Shown here: one piece after another, positions 26,471 to 35,364 of the stretch | Position numbering within the stretch: position 1 is the first letter of the stretch | Layout of the letters: every line of letters starts with the position of its first letter | Assembly (NCBI GenBank): GCA_036405495.1 | Contig: DASWXL010000003.1 | Coordinates: forward strand, 1-44,349 | DNA: 44,349 bases | From: DASWTL01 sp036405495 | GTDB taxonomy: Bacteria > Bacteroidota > Bacteroidia > Sphingobacteriales > Sphingobacteriaceae | Direction of reading: 5' to 3' | Program-made: the position numbers and the translations under genes | The notes under the pieces: generated by a model | What the model was told of the DNA's origin: nothing | Databases searched by the model: none | Seen by the model: only the letters and a program-made list of their open reading frames with translations

Positions 26471-28801
26471 ATGATGCGTCTTTCAAAACTATTGCCGTTA
26501 ATCTGCTCACTTTTTCTGATATATACCGAAGTGGCTGCCCAGGCGAACTACACGATTAACGGAGTTGTGGAGGATGCGCAATCCGGAGAAACGCTGATCG
26601 GGGTAAGTATACGTTTTTCGGGTAAAACGCAAAGTGGTACCAGTACCAATGCCTATGGTTTTTATTCGGCAACGATACCGCCAGGCAGCTATGAGCTTGT
26701 CGTGACCTATGTCGGTTACCAGCCCGTTACTCAACAGATCAACGTTAACAAAGATGCCCGGATCGACGTCAGGCTTAAAGCGGATAACCGGCTGCAGGAA
26801 GTGGTGATTACTGCCGAAAGGCGGAACGACAATATTGTAAATCCCCAAATGGGTATAACCAGGGTAGAGCTTGCGGATATCCGAAGCATCCCTGTTCTGT
26901 TCGGAGAACGTGATATTTTAAAAACCCTGCAGCTTTTACCGGGAATAAAAGCAGCAGGAGAGGGCAACAGCGGCTTCTATGTCCGCGGCGGGGCTGCCGA
27001 TCACAACCTGATCCTGCTTGACGAAGCCACGGTTTATAATGCCTCACATTTGCTGGGTTTTTTTTCCACCTTCAACTCTGATGCAATTAAAGATGTAACG
27101 GTCTATAAAGGCGGAATGCCGGCGCGGTATGGCGGGAGATTGGCTTCGGTTCTGGACATCAGAATGAATGACGGGAACAAGAAAGAATATACCGCGGAAG
27201 GAGGCATCGGACTGATCTCGTCCCGTTTAAAGCTCGAAGGTCCGTTCATTAAAAATAAGAGTTCATTCATGGTCAGCGGCCGTAGAACCTATGCCGACGC
27301 ATTTCTGGCACTCTCGTCTGATTCCTCCATAAAAAATAACACCTTATATTTTTACGATCTCAATGCAAAAGTGAATTATCAGCTTAACGATAAGAACACC
27401 CTCTACCTTTCCGGTTACTTTGGAAGGGACGAGCTGGGACTGGACCAGACGTTCGGTTTCGACTGGGGAAATGCAACGGCAACGCTGCGTTGGAGCCGGA
27501 TCATAAACAACCGGCTGTTTTCCAGTACTTCATTCATATTCAGCAATTATGATTATGCAATTGAGAATCTCCTTCAGGAAAACGACTTCAAAGTAACATC
27601 AGCTATCAGAAACTATAATCTGAAACAGGATTTCCAGTATTCACTAAATGACCGGCACGACCTAAGGTTCGGGCTTAATGCCATTCACCATACTATTTTA
27701 CCGGGATCGATCACCGCCAGTGAACAATCAAGTGTTAATGAGATCACGATCGGGAGCCGGAAAGGCGCTGAGCTGGCGGCCTATCTTTCCGACGATTGGG
27801 AGGTAACTGAGAAGTTTAATACAACGTTCGGCCTGCGGGCAAGTTGGTTTGCCGCGTTAGGGCCAGGTATGTTCCCGACTTATGATGCTGAAGGAATTAC
27901 GGTGTCCGAAAGATCATACGGGTCCGGTCAAATCGTAAAGAGTTATCTTACCATGGAGCCCCGAATCTCTGCAAGTTATCTTGTGGATCCTACAACGTCC
28001 GTAAAAGCATCATATACCCGAACCACTCAAAATCTGCACCTGATGTCTAACTCCACGGCTGCATCACCTACCGATCTGTATATTATGAACAGTAATAATG
28101 TGAAGCCCGAAATTGCCAACCAGTGGGCCCTTGGTTTTTTTAAGAACTTCAGGGAAGACAGGTATGAGTTTTCTGCGGAGGTTTACTATAAATGGATGCA
28201 GAACCAAATAGAATACCGGAGCGGAACTGACCTGCGCGGGAACAGCAATATAGAAGCCGACCTCCTTTTCGGCGATGGCCGGGCCTATGGTATCGAGCTT
28301 TTTCTAAAGAAGAGGTTTGGCGACTTTAATGGCTGGATAGGGTATACGTTATCGAAGACGGAACGGCGTTTTGATGCTATTAACGATCGCGACTGGTTTC
28401 TGGCTAAACAAGACCGTACCCATGATGTTTCATTGGTCGGCGTTTATAAAGTCAGTCCGAGGTGGACGGTTTCCTCTACTTTTGTGTATAATACAGGCAG
28501 CGCCGTTACCTTTCCTGCCGGAATGTATCGGTTGAACGGAGAAACGGTTTTTTATTATTCAGAGCGAAACGCTGACCGGATGCCTCCATACCACAGGCTT
28601 GATCTTTCCGCCACTTTAGAAGCCAAACCAGATAAAAAGCTCCAGTCCAGCTGGTCGTTCGGCATCTATAATGTCTATAACCGGCCAAACGCTTTTCTTA
28701 TCGACTTCCGAGAACATCCGGATGATCCGTCGCGGACCCAGGCGGTGCGCACCTCCTTATTTGGCATCATTCCTTCAATAACGTGGAATTTTAAGTTTTA
28801 A
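26471..28801 (+). CDS. TonB-dependent receptor with CarboxypepD_reg-like domain
   Basis: The ATGATG at 26471 is chosen because it starts a proper signal peptide (MMRLSKLLPLICSLFLIYTE, then VAAQ); an upstream in-frame ATG at 26387 would overlap the divergent reductase. The 776-residue product has a CarboxypepD_reg-like domain (about residues 26-105, GVVEDAQSGETLIGVSIRF), a plug with GERDILKTLQLLPGIKAAGE and FYVRGGAADHNLILLDEA, and a barrel ending in ITWNFKF. The plug is unusually close to consensus (LPGI, RGG, LLD). Receptors of this type sit next to DUF4249 lipoproteins, as here, two bases downstream. The cargo is unknown; they are not SusC proteins. Confidence 0.92.
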   Translation: MMRLSKLLPLICSLFLIYTEVAAQANYTINGVVEDAQSGETLIGVSIRFSGKTQSGTSTNAYGFYSATIPPGSYELVVTYVGYQPVTQQINVNKDARIDVRLKADNRLQEVVITAERRNDNIVNPQMGITRVELADIRSIPVLFGERDILKTLQLLPGIKAAGEGNSGFYVRGGAADHNLILLDEATVYNASHLLGFFSTFNSDAIKDVTVYKGGMPARYGGRLASVLDIRMNDGNKKEYTAEGGIGLISSRLKLEGPFIKNKSSFMVSGRRTYADAFLALSSDSSIKNNTLYFYDLNAKVNYQLNDKNTLYLSGYFGRDELGLDQTFGFDWGNATATLRWSRIINNRLFSSTSFIFSNYDYAIENLLQENDFKVTSAIRNYNLKQDFQYSLNDRHDLRFGLNAIHHTILPGSITASEQSSVNEITIGSRKGAELAAYLSDDWEVTEKFNTTFGLRASWFAALGPGMFPTYDAEGITVSERSYGSGQIVKSYLTMEPRISASYLVDPTTSVKASYTRTTQNLHLMSNSTAASPTDLYIMNSNNVKPEIANQWALGFFKNFREDRYEFSAEVYYKWMQNQIEYRSGTDLRGNSNIEADLLFGDGRAYGIELFLKKRFGDFNGWIGYTLSKTERRFDAINDRDWFLAKQDRTHDVSLVGVYKVSPRWTVSSTFVYNTGSAVTFPAGMYRLNGETVFYYSERNADRMPPYHRLDLSATLEAKPDKKLQSSWSFGIYNVYNRPNAFLIDFREHPDDPSRTQAVRTSLFGIIPSITWNFKF

Positions 28802-28803
28802 GT

Positions 28804-29598
28804 ATGAGAACGCGACTACCCGTTTTACTATTCCTGCTCCTCCCGGCGATTTTGATCTGTTCCGGTTGCGAGGAGGTGATCGACCTTAAGCTGGATAATG
28901 CTGATCCGGTAATTGTTATTGAAGCAAGCCTCAGCGATCAGAATGAGGTTCAGACGGTCAGAATATCGACAACCACGCCATTTACCGAACCGGCAGCGTT
29001 TAACCCGTTTACCGGTGCATCCGTTAAACTCAGCATCCCCGGTGGTACTGAACTTTCTTTTTCTGAAACCGAACCCGGGGTCTACAGAAGCAGGCGTTTT
29101 CGCGGAGTACCCGGCAATAGTTATACGCTGAATATTTCTGCCAACGGCCAGGTATATTCGGCGACGTCGGTTATGCCACAGCGGGTGCAACTTGATTCGC
29201 TGACCTTCAAGAGGCTCACTTTTTTTGGTTCTACAAATACGTATCCCGTCGCTAATTATCAGGATCCGGCTGCGGTTCAAAATCAGTATCGTTATATTTT
29301 ACGTGTAAATAATGTGATCGGGGAGGATGCCGTGAATGAAGACCGCTTCAATAACGGCAACGTGGTCGCCGATGTGATCTTTCATGAGCTGGAAGATATA
29401 AGAACAAATGATCGGATAGAGCTTGAGCTTCAAACGATAGACCGTAATGTGTTCAAATATTATTTTGCGCTGCAACAAAACCGAGGTGAAACGGGTCCGC
29501 CTGTAGCGCCTGCTAACCCGGTTTCAAACTTTGATAATGGCGCATTGGGTGTCTTCAATGCGCATACGTCCAGTAAATTTGCTGTAGTCGTCAGATAG
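28804..29598 (+). CDS. DUF4249-family lipoprotein
   Basis: The 264-residue protein has a lipoprotein signal (LLLPAILICSGCEEVIDLKL) followed directly by the DUF4249 pattern: a short acidic stretch, IVIEASLSDQNEVQTVRIS, then VKLSIPGGTELSFSETEPGVY and GNSYTLNISANGQVYSATS. It begins two bases after the receptor stop, so the two are almost certainly co-transcribed and work together in the outer membrane, perhaps as a binding partner or regulator of the receptor. The biochemical role of DUF4249 is not established. It is on the short side for the family but has a natural-looking end (FAVVVR). Confidence 0.85.
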   Translation: MRTRLPVLLFLLLPAILICSGCEEVIDLKLDNADPVIVIEASLSDQNEVQTVRISTTTPFTEPAAFNPFTGASVKLSIPGGTELSFSETEPGVYRSRRFRGVPGNSYTLNISANGQVYSATSVMPQRVQLDSLTFKRLTFFGSTNTYPVANYQDPAAVQNQYRYILRVNNVIGEDAVNEDRFNNGNVVADVIFHELEDIRTNDRIELELQTIDRNVFKYYFALQQNRGETGPPVAPANPVSNFDNGALGVFNAHTSSKFAVVVR

Positions 29599-29680
29599 CC
29601 GGCGATTTCATTCCAAGGCAAAAAACTTAAGGCTGACAACCTCTGTTAGCTATAAAAACAAGCGTTAAATAGCTTTCGGT

Positions 29681-30286
29681 ATGTATGACGATGAAGAACC
29701 ACGGAAAAGCCGTTGGTGGTTGTGGTTGATTATTCCTGTATTGGCGGTTGTGTCCATTTTGGTCTTCCGAACCTATCAGAACAGGCATAAGATATCAGTC
29801 GCTGTAGACTCCACTTCATTTGCCACCGGCGATGACGTTTGGGAAACTGCCAGTTTTGAGGTGACTCCTTTGCAGTTCGATGAAATAACCAGCTCCGGCA
29901 TTCTAGTGAAGGGGAATAAGGAATATGCCGTTTACACATTATTTCCCTTCGACGCCGGAAAGATCACTTTACGGCCTGATGCCTATGAAAAGCTTCAGCA
30001 GATAGTCAAATCCATAGCCGACCGTTTCGAAACCGGTCGGATACGAATATACAGCTTCTCCGACTCTACCGGCAGCGTCCAGGCGAACCTGGAGCTTACG
30101 AAAGCCCGGGCCGAAGCTGTACGAAACTGGCTGGTTTACGAGGGCGGCGTGCCGGTAACAAGTGTGAGCATATTCCCCTCCGGAGAAAGCAAGCCGATAG
30201 CGCCCAATGCTACGCCGGAGGGCCGGCGTCTTAACCGGCGTATAGAGATCGTGGCACTACTTGAAGATGCCGCAACTAAAAAATAG
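29681..30286 (+). CDS. Membrane-anchored OmpA/MotB-domain protein
   Basis: The 201-residue protein has an acidic, basic N-tail, one transmembrane helix at about residues 14-28 (WLWLIIPVLAVVSILVF), a short linker domain, and an OmpA-like peptidoglycan-binding domain from about residue 85. That domain shows LFPFDAGKITLRPDAYEKLQ, RIYSFSDSTGS, ARAEAVRNWLV and RRLNRRIEIV. It would anchor in the inner membrane, as in MotB, or in the outer membrane by an unusual route, and hold the cell wall. The upstream gap (82 bases) suggests its own promoter, although none is clear. It ends two bases before a hairpin shared with mreB. Confidence 0.85.
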   Translation: MYDDEEPRKSRWWLWLIIPVLAVVSILVFRTYQNRHKISVAVDSTSFATGDDVWETASFEVTPLQFDEITSSGILVKGNKEYAVYTLFPFDAGKITLRPDAYEKLQQIVKSIADRFETGRIRIYSFSDSTGSVQANLELTKARAEAVRNWLVYEGGVPVTSVSIFPSGESKPIAPNATPEGRRLNRRIEIVALLEDAATKK

Positions 30287-30310
30287 AACAGGAGCGTTTA
30301 AGCTCCTGTT
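30287..30310. terminator. Terminator between OmpA-domain gene and mreB
   Basis: AACAGGAGC (30287-30295) pairs perfectly with GCTCCTGTT (30302-30310) across a six-base loop, and the T-rich stretch ATTATTTTATTT follows on the plus strand. It lies directly after the stop of the OmpA-domain gene and just beyond the mreB end, so it can serve as an intrinsic terminator for the former and perhaps both. Confidence 0.8.
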
Positions 30311-30316
30311 ATTATT

Positions 30317-31336
30317 TTATTTCATTAGAAACGAATAATTGTCAATATTCTTCAATGCGATGTTTGTGCCACGGGCTACGGCACGCAGCGGGTCTTCAGC
30401 GATACGTACCTGCAGTTTAGTTTTTGAAGAGATCCGCTTATCGAGCCCGCGGAGCATGGCACCCCCTCCAGTCAGGTAAATGCCGGTCTGATAAATATCG
30501 CTTGAAAGTTCAGGCGGCGTCACCTCCAGCGCTTTTAAGATCGCTTCTTCAATTTTAGAAATGGATTTATCGAGGCAGTGAGCGATTTCGGGGTATGATA
30601 CCATGATCTCTTTTGGCGTACCGGTCAAAAGATCACGTCCCTGAACGGCAATGTCGGCGGGAGGTTCGGCCAGTTCAGGTAATGCTGATCCAACTTCCAC
30701 TTTGATCCGCTCTGCGGTGCGTTCCCCTATCATGATATTGTATTGTCTGCGGATATAATGGATAATGTCTGAATCGAAATTATTACCAGCCACCCGGATC
30801 GACTGATCGCTTACGATTCCTGATAATGCAATAACAGCGATCTCCGTTGTTCCGCCGCCAATATCGATGATCATATTGCCCATGGGGGCTTCGACGTCAA
30901 TTCCAATGCCGATGGCAGCAGCCAGCGGCTCGGGGATCAGGTAAACTTCTTTGGCTCCGGCAATTTCTGCCGAATCACGCACTGCCCGTTTTTCCACTTC
31001 CGTGATGCCGGAAGGGATGCAGATTACCATTTTTAATGAGGGGAAGAACCACTTGCCGTTTTTGTTGATCATCTGGATCATCCCGCGAAGCATATGCTCA
31101 GCAGCACTGAAATTAGCGATTACACCATCCTTCAGCGGTCGTACGGTTTTGATGCTATCGTGGGTCTTTCCTTCCATCTGCATGGCCTGACGCCCAACCG
31201 CGATCAGCTTGTTGGTGGTTTTATCAAAGGCAACGATAGACGGCTCATCAACGATCGCTTTATCGTTATGAAATATAAGGGTATTGGCTGTGCCGAGGTC
31301 AATTGCAATCTCTTTAGTGAAAAAATTAAAGCCCAT
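30317..31336 (-). CDS. mreB: Rod-shape determining protein MreB
   Basis: The 339-residue protein is a full-length bacterial actin. Motifs are EIAIDLGTANTLIFHNDKA (phosphate 1), VICIPSGITEVEKRAVRDSA, MIIDIGGGTTEIAVIALSGI (phosphate 2) and YLTGGGAMLRGLDKR (adenosine). It polymerises on the inner face of the membrane and guides side-wall peptidoglycan synthesis. In many Bacteroidota mreB is followed by mreC, mreD and the elongation transpeptidase; here no such gene follows, and the next gene in the same direction would be on the opposite strand. This could be a second mreB copy or a relocated single copy. Confidence 0.95.
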   Translation of the reverse strand: MGFNFFTKEIAIDLGTANTLIFHNDKAIVDEPSIVAFDKTTNKLIAVGRQAMQMEGKTHDSIKTVRPLKDGVIANFSAAEHMLRGMIQMINKNGKWFFPSLKMVICIPSGITEVEKRAVRDSAEIAGAKEVYLIPEPLAAAIGIGIDVEAPMGNMIIDIGGGTTEIAVIALSGIVSDQSIRVAGNNFDSDIIHYIRRQYNIMIGERTAERIKVEVGSALPELAEPPADIAVQGRDLLTGTPKEIMVSYPEIAHCLDKSISKIEEAILKALEVTPPELSSDIYQTGIYLTGGGAMLRGLDKRISSKTKLQVRIAEDPLRAVARGTNIALKNIDNYSFLMK

Positions 31337-31419
31337 TGGTATGTGTTTTTGATAAATGTACAGCCTTCATACGGATATGCGGCTAAAAAGATGCTTTTAT
31401 TGCCATAAAGTTCGCCCGT

Positions 31420-32538
31420 TCAGCTTCTCTTTTTGTAATTAAATATCGCCCATGTATTCAGAACTAGGGCGAAACTTGCGGTGATAAGCAGGTGCCGCGA
31501 TATATCGCCAAAGCCGCTGCCTTTCAATACCACCATTCTGATCACTTCTACAAAGTAGGTAACGGGATTCACCATGGTAAAGTACTGAGCCCACAGCGGC
31601 ATGCTGTCTATGGAGGTGTACAAACCTCCCATGAGGATAAAGATCATCATCATGAAAAAGGAGATCAGCATGGCTTGCTGCTGATTATCCGAATAGGTAG
31701 AGAGCAGCAATCCAAGTCCTAACACTGCCAGCAGATAAATGGCGGCATAGACAAAGACCACAATCAGGTTTCCCGCCGGAATTATGCCGTAGAAGATCCA
31801 CGAAACAAACAGCCCAAGCGCCAGTACGACGAGTCCGAGTATCCAGAAAGGGATAAGTTTTGCCAGGATAAAGTGGTGTTTTTTTACGGGCGAGACGTTG
31901 ATCTGTTCAATAGTGCCGATCTCCTTTTCCTTTACAATATTAAGCGATGTGAGAAAAGAGCCCACCAATGTAACCAGCACAACGATAATGCCGGGCACCA
32001 TGAAATACCTGTAGTTAAGCAGGGGGTTGAACCAGTTCAGGGTGGTAACGTCAATAACCGGCTCCGGATTAAATCTGGGAAACTGGGTCCACTGGGTTCT
32101 TATCTCGTTATTGTAGTCGCGGATGATGCTCTGGAGGTAGGCGCCGCCGAGGCCTGCTTTGACACCATTTATGGCGTTTACAGTTAACATGAGCGTGCTT
32201 TCGTTCTCCTTTATGAGCGTTCTTTCAAATGCGGCAGGTATTACCAGTACGATGTCTGCCTTGTCCTTTTCAAGGTCAGTACGAGCTCGTCCGAAGGAAC
32301 TGGTGTAGTTTTCGAGCACGAAGTATCCCGAAGCGGTGATCTTGTTGACCAGCTGCCGTGAATACGATGAATGATCGTGATCCACTACTGTAAGATTAAT
32401 GCTCTTCATTTCATAATCAGCCGCCCAGGGCAGAATCAGCAATTGCATCATGGGCATCACGAAGATGATCCTAAGTATGGCGGGGTCGCGAAAGATCTGC
32501 CTGAACTCCTTTTGAAGTAAAAATTTTAACGTTCTCAT
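31420..32538 (-). CDS. ABC-2 type exporter permease (YbhR-like)
   Basis: The 372-residue protein has the ABC-2 layout: a first transmembrane segment near residue 20 (IIFVMPMMQLLILPWA), a large extracytoplasmic part (about 45-180), and five helices from about 185 to the end. The cytoplasmic motif VKEKEIGTIEQINVSPV is typical of the family. It is the last gene of the efflux operon and overlaps the previous permease by four bases (stop/start ATGA). With its partner it forms a heterodimeric pore in the inner membrane driven by the two ATPases. The substrate is unknown; YbhSR-type pumps export toxic compounds or cations. Confidence 0.9.
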   Translation of the reverse strand: MRTLKFLLQKEFRQIFRDPAILRIIFVMPMMQLLILPWAADYEMKSINLTVVDHDHSSYSRQLVNKITASGYFVLENYTSSFGRARTDLEKDKADIVLVIPAAFERTLIKENESTLMLTVNAINGVKAGLGGAYLQSIIRDYNNEIRTQWTQFPRFNPEPVIDVTTLNWFNPLLNYRYFMVPGIIVVLVTLVGSFLTSLNIVKEKEIGTIEQINVSPVKKHHFILAKLIPFWILGLVVLALGLFVSWIFYGIIPAGNLIVVFVYAAIYLLAVLGLGLLLSTYSDNQQQAMLISFFMMMIFILMGGLYTSIDSMPLWAQYFTMVNPVTYFVEVIRMVVLKGSGFGDISRHLLITASFALVLNTWAIFNYKKRS

Positions 32539-33683
32539 TCCAGCCTGATCTTGAATTTCTTAATACTCATGAAAATAAGGAAGAGTGTCATTCCGCCGAG
32601 GATAAGGGTTTCTTTCCAGATTACAGAAAAACCGGCTCCCTTGATCATGACCGATTTTACTATGCTGTAGAACCATTTTGCCGGAACGATATTCGATATG
32701 ATCTGCAGCGGCAGGGGCATGTTTTCAACCGGGAACATAAATCCGCTCAGCATTACCGTTGGCAGGAACAATCCGGTCAGCGAGATAAACATAGCAACCT
32801 GCTGCGAGCTTGTGGCTGAAGAGATGAGCAAGCCCAGCGACAGGCACGTGATGGTAAATAGTATTGCTTCTGACATCAGCAGCAGCAGGCTTCCATTTAC
32901 AGGAACCTGTAAAACAAAGACGCTTAACAAAAGGATAGTGGAAATGTTGACTACCGACAGCAGGAGATAGGGCACAGCTTTAGCCAGGATTATTTTCAAA
33001 GGGTTGACCGGCGAAACCAACAGGACTTCCATGGTTCCCCGTTCTTTTTCACGGACGACGGTGATCGCAGTCATCATTGTGCAAACGAGCATCAGGACCA
33101 TCGCCATCACCCCCGGTACAAAACTATATGCTCCTTTTAACTGCGGGTTATACAGCATACGGATCTGCGTGTTAATGGTGTAAGGCAGCTTCCGGTCGCG
33201 GCTGATCCGGTCCTGATAATCCATGATTATGGCGGTGGCATAATTGGTAAGGGTCGTGGCTACATTCGGGTCCGACGCATCGGCAATAAGCTGCACCTGT
33301 GACTTATTCAAATGGCGGAGGTCGGCATCGAATTTTGCCGGTAAGACAACGGCCAGTTTTATGCTTCCCCGCCTGAACTCCTCTCTGATTTCCCGATAAG
33401 ATCTGAACTGTTTAACCACATCAAAGTAGCGGCTGGCGTTAAGCTGGTTTACCAGCGTTGCTGTCCCGGTCTCATGTGAATAATTGAGAATTCCGATCTT
33501 TGCGTTCTTAACCTCATTGGTAAGGGCGAAGCCGAAGATAATGATCTGAATTATCGGCATCGCTAAAAGTATCAGCATGGTCCTGCGGTCGCGGAAAATG
33601 TGACGAAATTCTTTTTTTACAAGCGAGGCGAACTGATTGCTTTTTTTGACAGGCCGCACCCTGGTATTTTTCTCCATCGTCAA
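32535..33683 (-). CDS. ABC-2 type exporter permease (YbhS-like)
   Basis: The 382-residue protein is a paralogue of the following permease, with the same order: an N-terminal cytoplasmic segment with VKKEFRHIFRDRRTM, transmembrane segment 1 (LILLAMPIIQIIIFGFA), a soluble loop, then five helices. The family motif VREKERGTMEVLLVSPV is present. It overlaps the second ATPase gene by four bases upstream and the other permease by four bases downstream, so the products are probably made in equal amounts. It should provide half of the inner-membrane pore. Confidence 0.9.
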   Translation of the reverse strand: MTMEKNTRVRPVKKSNQFASLVKKEFRHIFRDRRTMLILLAMPIIQIIIFGFALTNEVKNAKIGILNYSHETGTATLVNQLNASRYFDVVKQFRSYREIREEFRRGSIKLAVVLPAKFDADLRHLNKSQVQLIADASDPNVATTLTNYATAIIMDYQDRISRDRKLPYTINTQIRMLYNPQLKGAYSFVPGVMAMVLMLVCTMMTAITVVREKERGTMEVLLVSPVNPLKIILAKAVPYLLLSVVNISTILLLSVFVLQVPVNGSLLLLMSEAILFTITCLSLGLLISSATSSQQVAMFISLTGLFLPTVMLSGFMFPVENMPLPLQIISNIVPAKWFYSIVKSVMIKGAGFSVIWKETLILGGMTLFLIFMSIKKFKIRLE

Positions 33684-34420
33684 TCTCCTCTTTGGGCCTT
33701 TCTGGCCAGTTTCAAAAAAACATCCCCCATAGTATCGGCGTTAAATCGGTTTTTTAGTGCTTTGGGGTCATCCAGTGCCTCAATGCATCCGTCAACCATT
33801 ACCGATACGCGGTTGCAGTATTCAGCCTCATCCATGTAATGAGTGGTAACAAAGATGGTGATGCCCTTGTGGGCTGCCTCATAGATCATCTGCCAGAATT
33901 CGCGTCGTGTGATTGGGTCGACTCCGCCGGTAGGTTCATCCAAAAAGACGATCTGAGGGTCGTGAAATATAGCCACTGAAAAAGCAAGTTTCTGCTTCCA
34001 TCCAAGCGGAAGTGAACCAACCAGTTTATTGGCCTCTTTTTCAAGACGCAGCTGTTGTAGAACAAGCGCGGTTTTTTCTTTGATGAACTCATCTGATTTG
34101 CCGTATATGCCTGCGTAGAAGCGTATGTTTTCTCTGACGGTGAGGTCAGCATATAATGAGAATTTCTGGCTCATGTAGCCGATATTCTTCTTTATTTCCT
34201 CGTTCTGTGAGTAGACGTCAAATCCCGCTACAGTTGCCGTACCGGATGTTGGCATGGACAGCCCGCAAAGCATCCGGATGGCGGTGGTTTTGCCGGCTCC
34301 GTTAGCACCGAGAAATCCGAATATTTCACCTCTCTCTACTTCAAATGAAATACTATCCACCGCTGTAAAGTGGCCGAATGTCTTGGTGAGCTCTTTGCAG
34401 ATGATACTTTTGTTATTCAT
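33680..34420 (-). CDS. ABC exporter ATPase with degenerate signature (YbhF C-half-like)
   Basis: The 246-residue protein has Walker A GANGAGKTT at residues 38-46 and Walker B VFLDEPTGGVDP around 158-168, followed by the H-loop histidine in IFVTTHYMDEA. The usual LSGGQ-type signature is replaced by LPLGWKQKL at 137-145. From memory, such a change is typical of the second nucleotide-binding domain of YbhF/RbbA-type exporters, so the site is probably asymmetric rather than broken. It pairs with the ATPase encoded just upstream, which has a standard signature; the two overlap by four bases. Confidence 0.9.
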   Translation of the reverse strand: MNNKSIICKELTKTFGHFTAVDSISFEVERGEIFGFLGANGAGKTTAIRMLCGLSMPTSGTATVAGFDVYSQNEEIKKNIGYMSQKFSLYADLTVRENIRFYAGIYGKSDEFIKEKTALVLQQLRLEKEANKLVGSLPLGWKQKLAFSVAIFHDPQIVFLDEPTGGVDPITRREFWQMIYEAAHKGITIFVTTHYMDEAEYCNRVSVMVDGCIEALDDPKALKNRFNADTMGDVFLKLARKAQRGD

Positions 34421-35364
34421 GGTTTTAGTTCAGGGTCCGGCGGAGAGACGGCTCCCATCAGGTTAATAAAACAGTCTTCGATGTCCGGCTGCACTCCCTT
34501 GAATTCCAAATCATGATGGCTTTTTTTGAAGAGATAGGTGCGCAGTCTCTCCGGATCTGCACCATAGCTTAGTACTACATGGTGAAATTCTCCGAAGGGG
34601 TAACAGTTTTCTGCCTGATGATAGGCTTTCAGATCCATTAGTAAACGGTACATATCTGATGCCCTTGCCGCTATGAGTGGTTTTTTGAAATTACGGATGA
34701 TACCGTCAGGAGTGTCAATGGATAAAAGAGTACCGGCCTGGATCAGCGCGACACGATCACACAGTGCCGCCTCATCCATGTAAGGCGTCGATACTAAAAT
34801 GGTTATTCCCTGGACCTTAAGCCGGTGAAGCATATCCCAAAACTCCTTACGAGAAACTGCGTCAACACCGGTTGTCGGCTCATCGAGAATAAGAACAGAC
34901 GGCTTATGGATCAGCGCACAGCACAAAGCAAGTTTCTGCTTCATGCCCCCGGAAAGTCGCCCGGCGCGCCTGTTTTTGAAGGGCTCGATCTGCGAATAGA
35001 TGTCTTTCACCAGATCGTAGTTTCCGGCGATCGTTGTTTCAAAGACGGTCGCAAAAAATTCGAGGTTTTCCTCTACGGTCAGGTCCTGATAGAGTGAGAA
35101 TGTTCCGGGCATATACCCTATTCGGGTACGGATTTGTTTAAAGTCTTTTACTACGTCATAGCCCTGTATTGAAGCGCTACCGCGGTCCGCTAAAATAAGT
35201 GTCGTAAGAATGCGGATAAGCGAAGTTTTACCGGCGCCGTCCGGCCCGATGAGTCCGAATAGTTCTCCCGCCTCTACATCAAGCGATACGCTGTTCAGAG
35301 CCTGTATCCGCTCTTTGCCGGAGGCATAAGACTTTATAAGGTCTCGGGCAACTATTGCTCTCAT
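34417..35364 (-). CDS. ABC exporter ATPase with standard signature (YbhF N-half-like)
   Basis: The 315-residue protein has Walker A GPDGAGKTS at residues 40-48, the signature LSGGMKQKL at 137-145 and Walker B VLILDEPTTGVD at about 157-168. The switch motif is VSTPYMDEA, where threonine-proline stands in place of the usual threonine-histidine; this missing H-loop histidine means that this half may hydrolyse ATP poorly. After the ATPase domain (about residue 220) there is a roughly 90-residue C-terminal extension with no motif I recognise. In E. coli the two ATPase halves are fused as YbhF; here they are separate genes overlapping by four bases. Confidence 0.9.
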   Translation of the reverse strand: MRAIVARDLIKSYASGKERIQALNSVSLDVEAGELFGLIGPDGAGKTSLIRILTTLILADRGSASIQGYDVVKDFKQIRTRIGYMPGTFSLYQDLTVEENLEFFATVFETTIAGNYDLVKDIYSQIEPFKNRRAGRLSGGMKQKLALCCALIHKPSVLILDEPTTGVDAVSRKEFWDMLHRLKVQGITILVSTPYMDEAALCDRVALIQAGTLLSIDTPDGIIRNFKKPLIAARASDMYRLLMDLKAYHQAENCYPFGEFHHVVLSYGADPERLRTYLFKKSHHDLEFKGVQPDIEDCFINLMGAVSPPDPELKP

